Source of the DNA: Cryptomeria japonica
Taxonomy: Eukaryota; Streptophyta; Pinopsida; Cupressales; Cupressaceae
Reading direction: 5' to 3'
DNA length: 60,000 nt
Assembly (NCBI RefSeq): GCF_030272615.1
Contig: NC_081413.1
Span: 609,659,209-609,719,208, forward strand
Under the pieces are notes generated by a model. That model worked only from the letters and a program-made list of their open reading frames with translations, searched no databases and was not told the DNA's origin. Positions within the stretch are counted from its first letter, which is position 1, and each line of letters opens with the position of its first letter. Shown piece after piece: positions 33,943-46,837 of the stretch. The position numbers and the translations under genes are program-made.

Positions 33943-36900
33943 TGTGACAACCCCTACAATTTTCTGCCTAAAAAAGTGTCATTTTTGTCTCCAAGGCACG
34001 TTTTACAAGGTACAAAACTCACATTTGATAGTGTCAAATCATTGGGGGGTGTCTTTGCCATCATTGTCCAAGTTTTGGTGAGTTTTGGTCTTCCTTTTCC
34101 TAGCTTTCTGTGCAATTTCGGGTTTCAAAATAGTCATTGCAAGTTGAAGATTTTACTCTATGGCACGCTTCCCGAGGCAAAATTTCGCTTCGCCCTTGGA
34201 TTGGCTCAATCGTCAGTCCATCCTCGAACCACGTTTCAAATTTCATCGCATTCTAGGTTCGTTTGATATGTCTTTCCTTCAATTTCGGATTTTTTCTCCC
34301 TGACTGTAAGTGGGAAATTTTCCTTGAATTTTAAGTTTTAATGATTTTCTTTGTTTTAGACTTTGTAGGGAAATTTTTGGCTAATTACAAGTGCACTTTA
34401 TTGAAAAAAGAACTTATAACTTACTTTTTATTTCCCCCTTGATGCTTTTTGACTTTTTAAGTCATAATAGGGATGTTTTGGATAAGTTACAAGTTAATTT
34501 TAAATTGCATATTTAAAAATAACTTGTAATTATTTTCTAAAACCCCTATTTTAATGTCTTTTGCTTGTAATAGGGATTTTAAACCCCTATTACATGCGTT
34601 AAGTTATTTAAAACTTGTTGTAGGGATTTTATTTTCCCTTTACAAGTAATTTAACTTGCACATCTCTTTCCAAAACCCGATTTTGCTTAGAAATGGAATA
34701 AAGTGACAATGCTATTGTGCCCAAAAAACCCAATTTTTTCCATAAAGTGTAAATTGAGGAGTTTTAAACTTGCAATTGAATTTCTAAAACCCGATTTTGC
34801 CTTGTTGAGAGAAAAGTAACATTTTAAACTTGTAATATGGGAATTAAAACCCAATTTTCACTATTACATGTAAAATGAAACTACTTGTTCTTTCCCAAAA
34901 ACCCGACCAGCAATATTGGAGGATTTTGTTGACAATTTCCACAGATTTTTGTGGAGAAATCTTAGGAGGAGGAAGGCGTTTTGGATTCCTTGCTATTTTC
35001 ATGCATTTTCCAACTCTCTTCATGCCATTTGTACGACATTATCGCTGGTTTTATGGTGTTTTAACAGCAAAAACGTTTTTGAAAAATGTCACGATTTTCT
35101 TATTCAAGTGCCACGAATCTTGTCTTTCCTAAATCGTTTTGGCTTGTCTTGCCTAGGCATGGAGGTTGGGTGCTTTACTTGACCGATTCTTCATGCTTTT
35201 AATGGGCATTTTGATACATATGGCATTTTTTCAAAAACATGGCTAGGGTTTGAATCTTCTTCTTTTTTCTATAAGAGATTCTTTCTCTTCATGATAGTTG
35301 TTAGTTTTGTTTTGCTATTTCCTAAAATCGGTTTTTGTGAGAGATTTTCCCCTTTATTCCAAGTTTCAAAGATGAAAAATACCCATTCTTTCAAAATCGG
35401 GTTTCTAGAACCGGATTACATGTTGAAAGTTCTTCCCATTTTCTTGAAGATGATCTTCCCAAAATCTTTTCATTTTCACTCATATTCATTTCCATCATCC
35501 GTACATACCATTCCCACCATTTCATCCACTCATTTCACACCTTCATTCATTTTTCCCATTTAAAGTCTACTTGCAGTCAGCCATCCAAAACCCGAAATTG
35601 GTCCAAAATGCACTCAAAAAACACTTGAAAATGAGTCTTAAAGGTCCAATTACAAGTGCAAACTTGTAGTTACCCAGTACACATATGAAGTTGCATGTTT
35701 GTTCTCCACAATTGCAAGTTAATGCTCTTGTTTATCCCACACATGTAATGCAGTTTCCAAAACCCAAAATTCACTTGTGAGCCCATTTTTGCATCAGTTT
35801 ATCCCTTCCCTTGTCAGTCCAGTTTATACACACGACCTACCAAATCAATGGATTAAGACATGGGCATTATTTTGCAAGTAGATTTCAAGATTGGAGGATG
35901 ATACAAAGAAGAGATAAAATAACAATTCATGGTTGAGAGCATAGAATGCTTTCAAGACAAAGATGGTCATGACATGAAAAGAGGAAGGCAACCCTTTCCG
36001 TCCTGAAAAGATAGTACTACCTCAAGCAAGAAGACAAGGATGCAAGTTCCTGTTCCAGTTCAAGATGTCTTTACCAATCCAAAATACTTCAAGTTCTAGC
36101 ATCCTGAAGCGACATGAAAATCATCACATACAAATGATGATGTAGTTAGAGTCGCGTCTTTAGACACATGGAATAGTTTTAGTTATACATTTGTAATTTT
36201 GTTTTGACAAGCTACATGTAAAAAAAAATAACTTTGTAATTGCAAGTTTACTCATTACTTGCACTTTTGTAATTACATGTAAAGCAACTACAAGTTGTGT
36301 TCAATTAAGACTGTAGTTGAAATAACTAATCATAGTTAGTTATTGAATAAGTCTTGGTGGTTGAGAGAATTTCTCAAGTTAGTTGGGATCCTCCCACCTT
36401 TTTCTCAAGGCTCCTCTTCTATAAATACTTGAGGGGGTCTATTTTAATCTTTATCTTTTGGAAAGCAAGCAAAAACTCTGCCAAATTTACAGCAAAGAAG
36501 TCTTTGAGCTTTCATTTGTGAATTCAAGAATTGAAAGGAATAGAAGGAAATTGCTCAAGCTTTGAGTCTTTGTGCTACATTCTTGAGTTTGTGTTCTATA
36601 TTATCTTTCTTGCGAGTGTTTCTTAAAGAGCTTAATCGCATTTGATTTGCAGTCTTTGTGCTAGAAGTATTTGAGGTTAATATAAATTATAATAAATATT
36701 CTTTTGAGAGGAACTGTAAGTCTTTGTGCTTGCACTTATTCTTAAAAGAGTTTAGAAGCAGATTTTGTGAGAAATAGCTGTGAGTCTTTGAGCTTATACT
36801 ACTTCCCATTGTTTTCAGTAGAAAATAGTAAGATATTCCAATTTTTGAACTATTATAATTTGTTCTTGATAGCGTTAGTATAGAAAAAGGTAGATAGGAC

Positions 36901-37239
36901 TTCATATAATCAAGACTTTGAGCTTGATATTGTTGTCTCATCCCGAAGGAAGCGACGGAAGTCTTTGAGCTTTCAGGAAACTTCATTTCCTTTCTCTCAT
37001 TTCATTTCAAAAGTTATTACTGTTGTTTTATGTTAAATTGCTATCACTTTTATGTGAAGAGAAAAGGATATTGGCTTTCTTGAAAGAAGAAGAAAAATTG
37101 CTGTCCCATCCTATTTTATTTTTAAAGTTGTAGTTAAATGGGGGGAGCTTTCTCTTAATTAAAAGAGTTTTACTCACACACTGTGGTTGAAACCACAATT
37201 TTGTATATTTCTTCAAGTGTACAAAATTTTCAACCAACA
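33943..37239 (+). mobile_element. Possible 3.3-kb solo LTR
   Basis: It starts TGTGACAACCCC and may end ...TTTCAACCAACA. A TATA box (TCTATAAATAC, 36418-36427) lies 0.8 kb before the proposed end, followed by a region rich in AGTCTTTGTGCTT/AGTCTTTGAGCTT repeats. AT-rich strings of AACTTGTAAT and AAACCCGATTTTGC recur in the first half. No duplication is found at these edges (AAAAA left, ACACT right), so the right boundary is uncertain. No coding capacity is recognised. Confidence 0.4.
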
Positions 37240-38230
37240 ACACTGACTTAGAAAATTGGTCATGCCTCCACGCTTCAAAATTTTGGGAGTCTTAAACAGA
37301 TGCATGGGAGATGACGAGGAAGTACTTGTACACAATTTTGGATCAAGTTGAATGCTGATGATAGAAGATGGACATTTTGGACAACAATATAGATTAAGGG
37401 AAAAAGGGGGCATGACAAAAATATAGAAAATGGAAGCTTTATAATACCAAATATGAAGACCATGGCAGAAAAGTGGTGCAGTTACATGTTTGTATTAACA
37501 GCTACGGTGAGAGAAAAAGAACTGTTAGCATAACCATTATCCACCAAAACAAATCCAAACTAAGAATTGATAATATGCATGGTAGAATGACTAAAGCTAA
37601 GGGGGGCTGATTAGACAATCCTAACAGAAAGCAAGGTACTTGTTCAAAACTCGGATGGCACTCGCAACTCCATACTTTGTAGATACGGGTTTTTAACCAA
37701 AAGACTAAATCGAGGTCTTCAATAATGAACCCACTTTCTTTGTAATTTATCGATAGACTAGTGATAGCAGCCACTAATATTAATCACAAGGCTGGCTAGA
37801 AAAACAAATTGGGTTTGGCTTAATGATGACTGTGTGTCATCTTTATAAATCCCATTAACACTTTTCACTAGCATGCAAATTGTGGCATCGTATATCTAAC
37901 CAGCTATAGTTTGGGCATCTGTCAGATTTGCAATCTAAGTTCTCTACGGTGAGCTGCAAAATGGGTGAGCAAATTCTATCTATATGAAATGTGGTGAAAT
38001 TGAATACACCATAAGGTTCCAATCAACCCAAATATGTACCAAAATCACTTTGGTTTTCACAAATTCAAGCTAGGTAATGTTCAGGTACAACTACACAAGA
38101 TGACTCATCTCCACAGCATTTCTAAAATAAAATTCAGCAAAAACCCACAGAAAATCCCTCCAGTTGAGACAAACGAAAATAGCTAAAAGCGGAAATCAAA
38201 AGAATTTGTAAAGATTAAAAAATATCTTAC
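37240..38230. other. no gene seen; possible intron of the 38.2-kb minus-strand gene
   Basis: If the exon at 38231-38441 is real, this is its first intron. No second exon with plastid-protein character is recognised in it, and the minus frames at 37275-37463 and 37502-37774 look like chance. Confidence 0.3.
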
Positions 38231-38441
38231 CCAATGCACCCACAGTGGTCTCCCATGGGAAATCCGATGAAACAGCAGGGTCAGCAGCTGCAGCTGATAC
38301 AATATCATTGACAATTGAAGCCTTCACTGTGGACACTTTTCTTCTCGATGTCCACTTCCCTGTTTTGCACTTGCCACTCTGCACTAAACAGAGGCCTGTA
38401 CTGTTTTTCGCCGCGAGAGAAGTTGAGAGTATAAGTTCCAT
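38231..38441 (-). CDS. Candidate first exon of a plastid-targeted protein
   Basis: The minus frame MELILSTSLAAKNSTGLCLV continues with a Ser/Lys/Arg-rich, acid-poor stretch and then VKASIVNDIVSAAAADPAVS, SDFPWETTVGALG. It ends at a good donor, ATTGG|GTAAGA (38230). The first ~45 residues have the composition of a chloroplast transit peptide, with VKA|S near a plausible cleavage site. The ATG at 38441 has GCAAATGG context; an in-frame ATG 12 nt upstream is the alternative. Base composition is richer in G+C than the flanks. No downstream exon or family is recognised, so this may be a real gene start, a captured exon or a relic. Confidence 0.45.
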
Positions 38442-38453
38442 TTGCGTCCTCAT

Positions 38454-39380
38454 TTGTTACGTGCCCGCCTCTTCCTAGTTTTAAACTTCATTGATGTTTT
38501 CACAACCACAGAGACAGTTTTCCTACAGATATTTGTGGCGATAAAAATATAATAATTTATGTTTGAAGAATCCTTTAAGTATTTCGCTCGCTCCAGTAGA
38601 CAACACAAAATATCATATGACGTTTAAATAGGATTTATAAGCGGCTAACTACCAAAATGTGAAGTATGAAAGTGCACACCTTACATTTTTTGCACCGTTT
38701 TACATGATTTTGTGGGGATGTCATTATCATATAGCCTTTTACCATATGGCTTGTTTTATATGTGATGGTTTATTTTAATACTAAATTATTATTTTGTATA
38801 AAAATTTATTATTATGATTGGTTAATTTTTTTAGAGTTTCTAGTTATCTACGAGGTTCTATTTCTTACCTAAATTTTTACTCATGATTTAATTTTTCAAT
38901 TTGAAATTCAAAATATTTTATTTCTTTAAGTTAACTTTCTAGGTTTTTATTAATTTATGTACTGAAAATCTAAAGTTCTGTATCTAGAATTTGTATTTAG
39001 GATCACCATATCAGATCATTACAATCCCCATTCATATTGGTAATTAGCATTTTGCATCTACTTTAGCACATCAACAATAGTCTCAAACTCTATTTACTCA
39101 ATCTCGCATGAATTAATATTTGTCTTATGTGTTTGGTATTTTTTCCTTGTTATATCTATCGCAAAACTTAACAACTATTAGGAAGCAAATGGTTTTTCCT
39201 TTGTCTATAGTAGATCCCCGATTATGTTTTTCAATGCCACCAATTCTCAAGTAGGTACAAGAATAAGAAAATGGTTTACATGTCTTGAAGGTGAAATTCA
39301 AAATTAGACAAAATCATGCAAGAGAGAAGTGTCCTAGAACCAATTCACTAGCAAGACTTGTAAATTCTCATGAGCCAAAG

Positions 39381-39383
<3 letters not shown>
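38454..39383. other. AT-rich, no gene seen
   Basis: AT-rich sequence upstream of the plastid-type exon; part of it could be that gene's promoter (a TATATTTTTA-like string on the minus strand near 38545). Nothing else is supported. Confidence 0.4.
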
Positions 39384-39440
<57 letters not shown>

Positions 39441-39560
39441 TTTTAATGTAGTGTGTTTGGGAAGTTTCTTGTATTACAATTTGGAAGTGTGTGTGTGAGA
39501 GAGATAGATATTTTAATGTAGTGTGCTTGGGAAGTTTCTTGTATTACAATTTGGAAGGCC
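39384..39560. repeat. TG/AG microsatellite with ~71-bp duplication
   Basis: A (TG)n tract of about 19 units runs into (AG)n of about 10 units (39384-39440). The following ATTTTAATGTAGTGTG...CAATTTGGAAG block is repeated once at about 39511-39558 with its own shorter TG/AG tract. Confidence 0.95.
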
Positions 39561-40645
39561 TTTTCAAATGATGTAATCAATTTAGTGAATTTAATTATAT
39601 ATGTTGTTCATGCTTTTTTAGTAAGGATGTTGTTGTTTATGTTTTTCTTATGCAATGTGTATTTAAAAAGCCTTAAAATTGTATTCCCCATGAGAGAAAT
39701 GAAGCAATACTTTTGGCTACGGATTATAGAACACCTAACACATTTGATATACAATGAGCATGTTTAACACCAAGGTTGTGGGATCTTCCCTTACTACATA
39801 ATAGAGACTAAATGCGTGAAAATCAGGAACTATTTTTTTACTAAACTATTGGGATCCAAAGAAAGTGAAACTTTTATTATGGGAACCAAAGAAAGTAAAG
39901 AGGAAGATGAAGGGTGAATTTGGGAAAAGACTTCACAAGATGCTAATTGATATGTTGCATGTATGGGATAAAATTATTAGGATTATTTAGTTTGTATGGC
40001 ATGGTTATATGTAATGGCGTGAGAATATAGTCTATTTAAGTAACATCACCTAAAAGTTTGGAATGGCTAGTTCTAGAATCCATTGGTCGAGCATACACAC
40101 AATAACAACAAAGTGATTGGTTTTGGTCAAATTGTTGCCCATTTAGATGAAATAAATACATCTTTAGGACTATTTTAATGAGAACTTTTGATTGTCATTA
40201 GAATTTTCTGGCAAATCAAGATCTCTATGATGCTTGTCTTGAAGTTAGGGTTTACTACAATTTGGTATGTAAGTGCTCGTTTCAAGTTTAATTTCACTCT
40301 ATTTCTCAATTTGATATTCTAAAACTTGTAATTGTTATCATAATCTATTTTGAGGGAAGAAATGAAGTGAATTGTAAAATTCTAACCTTGACTTTAAACC
40401 CTAAATTTCTTTTTTAAGTCTACAAAAATGAGTCAAGTTGTTAGACCTTCAACAACAAAGAAGGGACTCGAGAAGGACCTTTTCATGCAATGCTTTGGGT
40501 CATCCAAAAGGCATGCCAATGTATATGGCTTGGGAGGTCCAAGTGATGAATTGATCGATTCCATGAGAGGTTGTAGAGATTCAAAATTGTCGATGTCTAG
40601 GTGGTTTGTGTTAGAACACTAGTATAGAAAGAGATTGGCACATTT
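39561..40645. other. no recognised gene
   Basis: A 64-codon plus frame at 40428-40622 (MSQVVRPSTTKKGLEKDLFM...) is the only non-trivial frame. It stops next to the solo LTR at 40646 and might be an exon or transposon piece truncated by it. No homology is recognised. Confidence 0.3.
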
Positions 40646-41433
40646 TGTTGGCATATGCACACTCCAATGAGACATTGTATGTGATTGAAGGTTTTGTCAT
40701 TGATGGCAACCTTACAATCCTATGGCATCGACAAGTTAGTGCACCGACATCAGCATATCACACTCTACACCGGCACTCAGGACACCGACATCGACACAGA
40801 AGAAAAGAAGTATGTCGGCACAAAGGCCGATAGGATTTTGGTATATTATATTTTGTTTATTATTTGTAAACCGACTTGGCAATTTGTAAAATGACTCTTA
40901 TATACAAAAGAGATCATTGTAGACATTGAAATAGAGTTGTAGAAGTATTAAGGAAAATATTAGGCAGACCTAATGTGCGAAATATAGGTTATGAGGTATA
41001 TGTAAAGAACAGAGCAGGAACCGGTATTGAATCTGGCATTGAAGATGCTATTGTAAAGCAGTTCAAGATATTGGATTTGTATAATCCTTATTGTAAGTTA
41101 GTGTGACTTCCCATTGAGCAGTGAGCTCTAGGTAGTTGGCCTTCCTGCATGTGCAGGCCCCTATTGTAAGTAATATTCTCTTATTGGCCAGTGAGTGAAT
41201 ATTGTGGGTCACAAATCCCACTGAGGTTTTTCCCACACCAGGTTTCCTCGTTAAAATCTTGTGTTATGGTGTGCTTTTCATGTGGATGTTCTTGATTCTG
41301 TTTATTGCATTATTTCTTGCATATCGGTACACTGTTATATTATGTTTTGCATGTTTTAAGTTAAGAAATTCTAACTACCGGTTAAATACTGATTCACCCC
41401 CCCCCCCTCTCAGTATCTGTGGGATCCCTAACA
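40646..41433 (+). mobile_element. Ty1/copia solo LTR
   Basis: It starts TGTTGGCATATG, the same 12 bases as the copia LTR at 53812, and carries the poly-C tract (about 41397-41407) followed by CTCTCAGTATC. It ends ...GGGATCCCTAACA. The flanks CATTT (40641-40645) and CACTT (41434-41438) match at 4 of 5 positions. No internal region is present. Confidence 0.8.
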
Positions 41434-41799
41434 CACTTTACTCTAAAAAATGTTTGGGTGTTGGACATGGGAAAATTGGAGATGCTCAATGTGTTCTTCG
41501 ATGTTGACTTTTTAGGGTGGTGACAATGAGATATGATGCCAACACAAGAATTTTTTAGCCATAAATGAAGGTTGTATAATTTGCTTCACAAAGGAATTCA
41601 TCTAAGATATTTTTAGTCTAAACAAGGTAGCAAAAAAAGTTGTCAAAATTCAATATTTTTAGAGAAACATTCCAAACACATATGGATGATGACATATGAT
41701 GTGAAGCTCTTGAATCAAGAATCCATATAGAGGACTAAGAATGTGTCAATGCAAATAGAGCATGGTCTTTCATCTTGTCTTTGCCATGTGCCATCGATG
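41434..41799. other. no gene seen
   Basis: Unrecognised sequence between the solo LTR and the copia gag relic; it may hold more of the same decayed copia element on the minus strand. Confidence 0.35.
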
Positions 41800-42244
41800 A
41801 AGACCTAAAATGTCTAGGTCCTGAAGTGGTGGAAGAGGATGAACTAGATGAAGGCAGTTGAATATTATTCTTTCAAAGAAGTTTTTTCAGCTCATCAATC
41901 TACTTTGCATAACATTGATGCTAATCATGTCCTAGCTTGGTGCAATAAGCACACATAGGCTTATCCTTCCTAGACAAAGACCTCTTGCAAAAGGTGGAAG
42001 AATCTGAATCTTGTCCCTGAGAATCTAAAGCTAGAGGCAGATGAGTAGATAATGTACCTATGTTCTTCTGTTTCTTTGTAGATGTAGGAGTTTGAGCAAC
42101 CAAGGCCTGCAATTTGGAACAAAAAGCTAAATCAAGTTATGATAGCTTGGCCTCCTGCCAAGCACTCATAAAACACACTCAAATGAAGGCATAGTGAATA
42201 CAATGCCCAAAGCATCCATGGTGGAATAGACTGATGAAGCAAAG
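41800..42244 (-). pseudogene. Copia gag relic with CCHC zinc knuckle (C-terminal part)
   Basis: The minus frame reads FMSAWQEAKLS, LDLAFCSKLQALVAQTPTST and CAYCTKLGHD-stop-HQC, a CX2CX4HX4C nucleocapsid knuckle containing one TAG. It continues the gag that starts at about 50330 and was split by element E; the AWQEAKL reading crosses the join after E is removed. No protease or pol part is recognised to its left. Confidence 0.7.
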
Positions 42245-43450
42245 TGTAGCATCATAAATTGTCATCGATCTAATTTACACCTCATGTATGTGCTCCCAAT
42301 TTAATCTGTCCTATCCTCATCCCCTCTCTAGGTCCATTCAAGCCTAATTTTTCAACTTCCATGTCATGTACAACCTTTTGTGGGTCCCACAATGAGATAC
42401 CCACCCCCTTGGCTACTTGTTTTGGTCCTCTTTGTAAAAGGACCAAGGCACCCCAAAACACCCGGGTCCCTCTCAAAGGGGCATTGGTTTGAAATGGGGT
42501 AGGAGTCATATCTCCCCACCAATATTTGATCATTAGGGCTACACATGACCATTGGAGGTCAGCCTAATCGGTAAATTACCTAGGGAACCCTATATAAAGA
42601 TATCTTATTAATTCATTTTAGATCAAAAAATCCATTTGTATTATTCATCCATCTATGAAGCATCCATTAGCAAGCATATATAGGGATTCAAGGTTGCATA
42701 TTCATCATTCAACTATTGTGGAGCAAAGTTACATCAATGTTCATGCAAGCATGTGTGTGTGATTAGGTTTTTTCATGTTCATTTGTTTGTTATGCCATTA
42801 CATTCAACACTTGTGATTACATTCAATGAGCATTGCATCATCATCATCATCATCATCATCAATTATAGATCTGAGGTATATTTCTTTAAACATTCATTTC
42901 AGTATTTGCACAATTCATGGTTAATTCTATAACCTAGGTTTGACCTAAGGCAAACCTCTATTCCCAACATATTTCCCTCTCTTTCTATGTGTAGGAAAAA
43001 GGTGTAGAGTTGTACTCAGGAAATTTGGTAGAGTCAACAGTGACGAACACGTGGGCTTTTTTTCGATTGAAAATTCGAAGGACCTGGACGAATTTGTGCT
43101 ACCTAGTCCTAAAAAATTAGGCCGAACTTCGAAGGATAGGTTTTAGACATCTCATTTTTCTCAAATCCAGGCTGGTGGCTCCATAGGACATTTGTAGCTA
43201 ACTATTTTTGTCAGATCATGACAATGATCCCTCATTTTACCCTAATTTAATAATCATTACAATTCAACCTAGAAAGAAGGAAACTCCCCACACCACACAA
43301 TTGGGTAAACCGGTCAACATTTTTAGCCCTCTTTCTAATAAAATTAAGGTTAGGTCTATTGGATTTACCCCCTTCTTTCAATGTATGGTTAATTTGGTCG
43401 GTTGGTGGTTTTATTTATTAAAACCCTAATTCCAAATTTACTCCATTACA
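42245..43450 (+). repeat. 5' LTR of element E
   Basis: 1,206 bp, with TATA box CCTATATAAAG near 42590 and a (CAT)n run at about 42838-42861. It aligns with 46838-49955 apart from the nested insertion, with frequent substitutions, so the element is old. Confidence 0.9.
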
Positions 43451-43800
43451 TTTTAGTGAACCCGACTCTCATTACATTCCTTCTGATTTTCATTTTTCAG
43501 ATTTGATTCATATGCACAATTAATTCATGTTTGCAATCATTTCTGAAACATATAGCTTATGCATTTATAGTTACATTCATTTTATAGCTAGTGTTCACCA
43601 ACATTACATTTTGGTGAACCCGACTCTCATTACATTCCTTCTAATTTTCATTTTCAGATTTGATTCATATGCACTTCATTAATTCGTATTTACAATCATT
43701 TTTTGAAACATGTAGCTTATGCACTTATAGTCACGTTCATTTGATAGCTAGTGCTCACCAACATTACAATTTGGTGAACCTAACTCCTTGCATGCTTTCT
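43444..43800 (+). repeat. Duplicated primer-binding leader of element E
   Basis: A ~159-bp unit starts at 43444, 43602 and (partial) 43762. Each start contains CATTACA followed by TTTTAGTGAACCCGAC, TTTTGGTGAACCCGAC or ATTTGGTGAACCTAA. The TGGTGAACCCGAC string is the likely tRNA primer-binding site, so the element carries up to three copies of LTR tail plus PBS. The middle copy keeps the best TGG start. Confidence 0.8.
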
Positions 43801-44203
43801 GATTTATGGTCTCAAATCTAATTTTTAAGCATTTGAAAAATAAATCTTGCACTCATAGATCATAATTACATAAATGTAGAGGTTAATTTCATAAGAAAAA
43901 AACACTAAATTGTTTTGCTAATTTCATCTTGTGGGTTGCATAAATTTTCACTTATATTTTTAGATCTAATTTTAGACACTCATGATGGAAATTACTAGAT
44001 CTTATTTGTTTGTTATTTCACACATTATTAAATTTATTTTTAGTTATCTTTACCATAATCATGTGTTGGATAATGGCTTCTTTCATTTCACATTGCTTCT
44101 TTTCATTCATAGTACTTGTGCATATTGCATTTTTAGGGTTTATAAAATGTTTCCTACTTGAAAATCACATCTCAAAGCTTTTATCCATGTTATATGTTGT
44201 TTT

Positions 44204-44785
44204 ATGATGACATTTTTAAGTACATGCATTACATGTGTAGATCACATAAAGGCTTTTGTAGATAATGATAACCCTAAAGATGACATCAACAAAGTTAACA
44301 CTTATAACTCTCCTAGGATATCTAATGTGAATGAGGAAAAAACCAATACTCCTATCAATGATCTCTCTAATGGAGAGAAAGCATTGAAGATCAACATGAC
44401 ACCAACCTCTTCTCGTAGGTATACGCTAATGCAAGAGGGGCATAGTCAAAATATTGCTTTATCAATTCCTTTAGATCTTCCTTATTCTCCTAGAGTTTAT
44501 CTTGGCCATCAACATATTTGTAGGAAAGATGATATTATGCATTTTATTCATGACCTATATCCTCAAATAACATTAAGCAAAGATGAAGCCTTAGATGATA
44601 AGGATCTTCCTTCCCAATCTATCAAAGAGGATATGAATAATGATGATAGGAAGGAGAAACTTCCTTCAAAGGATATTCCTTCTTCATCTAATTCTCCCTT
44701 TGATCCTTCCAAGTGTCCTTACACTACAAATTTTAAATTTATTCATGATAATGGTCCTTCTTCTTCACAATTAAAAAACTTATAG
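44204..44785 (+). CDS. Gag-like internal ORF of element E
   Basis: A 193-residue frame, rich in Asn, Asp, Ser and Lys, includes SIPLDLPYSPRVYLGHQHIC and DPSKCPYTTNFKFIHDNGPS. A second short frame, YLARHRTYRPSKGASSSNNP, follows at about 44923-45230 after stops. The position between PBS and PPT and the low-complexity polar composition suggest a Gag remnant. No zinc knuckle or protease motif is seen. The true start is unclear because the 5' end may be decayed. Confidence 0.4.
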   Translation: MMTFLSTCITCVDHIKAFVDNDNPKDDINKVNTYNSPRISNVNEEKTNTPINDLSNGEKALKINMTPTSSRRYTLMQEGHSQNIALSIPLDLPYSPRVYLGHQHICRKDDIMHFIHDLYPQITLSKDEALDDKDLPSQSIKEDMNNDDRKEKLPSKDIPSSSNSPFDPSKCPYTTNFKFIHDNGPSSSQLKNL

Positions 44786-45899
44786 GAATGACTATAACAT
44801 AATCTCAAAACAAGGTTATAGAGGAGAAGGGATTGGAAAATTTTAACAAGGAATCAAAGTCCCTATAAAAACTCCTTCTCAAGCTAGTATCGAAGGTCTA
44901 TGACATCCTCATTATTCACCTATGAATGATCTCCTTAGGATTCAAAAATTTAAGGAGTATCTTGCAAGACATAGAACCTACCGTCCATCTAAAGGTGCTT
45001 CTTCTTCAAATAATCCTTCTTCCTCGAATCATAATGATAGTCCTAATTCTCAAAAATAAATACAAGGAATCATTGATATTGGAACAATCGAAATCAAAGA
45101 ATACAATCCTCCTCCTTCTAACAATCCTTGTCCTGCATCTCAAGAGACAAGACCTAATCCTATCAAATTGGATCAAGAGAAATTAGCTATGAGAATCTTT
45201 TGGAGATTAAGTAGTGTATTTTATTATGTATAATCTCTCCTTAGAGGTTGTGTAATCCTTCTCATTATCCCTATTCTTGGGAGGCATTGATATTTCTTTT
45301 ATCATTTCTAAGGATCCACTTTTTCTTTTTTGAGTAGTGTTTTCTTATGATATGATGTCATTCCTTATGTGAAGTTGTTTGTTTGTTCAAGGATTATCTC
45401 TTATGCAAGAGGTGTGTATCCTTGACTACAACCTCTTCTTCACCCGGTAATATATATCTATTTTAACAAACCCCTTAATTTGGGTCAAAAGTGTGTTATC
45501 CTTTATCAAGAATCCCTTTCACTTAGAAATTAGGGGGAAGGTATGCATTTTTTCTCCTTCCTCTCTCTTGGTTGATGATGATATTTTTGTTCAAGAACTC
45601 CTCTTGGAGGTACATGCATTTTGAGAAAAGATCTCTTCTTCTCCAAGGATCTCTTTACACTTGTTGCAAGATGTCTCTTTTTCAACTAGCTTATTCTTTC
45701 TTGTAAGAGTATTACCTCTTTAGCTTGGATTTATGAACATTGTTTCCTAAAAGGATATCTCTTTTGTTTTGAAGGTGTGTATCCTTGTTTCTAGCTTCCT
45801 CAAGACATTAACATAGGGCTATGTTGACATTTTAAGGGGGGGGATCATTTCACATCACCCTCTTTGTACTATATTTTTGCATTTCTTAAATAGGGTGTT

Positions 45900-46235
45900 C
45901 ATTCTCAAAATTAGAGTTAACAAAGTCTTACACAAGATGTGTCATGCCTGAAACTAGACGTATCATTTATATATGTCTTATATGGGGTTACACATTGTCG
46001 AAACTAGAAAAAAAAAAGTCCTACATGAGATGTTCCAGAAACTAGACATATATTTATCTTACATGGGTTGTTCATTCTCAAAACCAAACAAAACAAACTC
46101 TTACACGAGATGCTTCACACCCGAAACTAGACACACATTTTCATTTCATGTCTTATATAGGTTGTTACATACTTGAAACCAAACAAAAATAAATTCTTAT
46201 ATGAGGTGCTTAACTCTTGAAACTAGACAGTTGCA
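45900..46235 (+). repeat. Degenerate GAAACTAGACA tandem repeats
   Basis: Five to six units of TCTTACA(C/T)GAGATG...GAAACTAGACA, spaced unevenly by about 45-110 bp, lie upstream of the polypurine tract of element E. Confidence 0.7.
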
Positions 46236-46837
46236 TGTGTAGGATGAGTGGAACTAGCAAAACACAGCTAGACTATTTCAACTCTCCTCCCAAACATGGA
46301 CACCTAGAAAAACATAGCTATCCTATGGTATCCATGTCCTCTCTTTCTCTTCCTCTCATGGATCAAGTAGAAAAACACATCTATCCTGCATCATCCATGT
46401 TCCCTCGTTCTTCTCCTCATGAGCCCATGTCTTTTCTATTGGTAGTTCATGGTTTGATGTATGCTCTTGCTCTTTTTATGTGATTGCTTGTGTCCTTGTA
46501 ATGGAATTTTGAGAATGATATTAGTAGCTGGGACATTTTGATAATTGATGTTTCTTTAGCTAGTTGACTTGAGGCCTTGTTTTAGTTTTTAGCTTTTGTG
46601 TTGTGTTGTGTTTTTTGTCTTTTTGTCTTTGTTTTCCTCTTTTGTCTTTGTCTTTGTTTTATGTGTCCTTGCATTGGATTGTGTGAGTTAAGATCCTAAG
46701 ATTGGGGGTTTGGTTCCTTAGAATTAGTGATGTCTTATCTCCTTGTAATATTGCTCCTAATTGCTCCTCTCTTTCATCATTCTGCTTTACGATGAGCATA
46801 TGCATAGACTCGTACTCCCGTTAAAGTGGGGGCTCGA

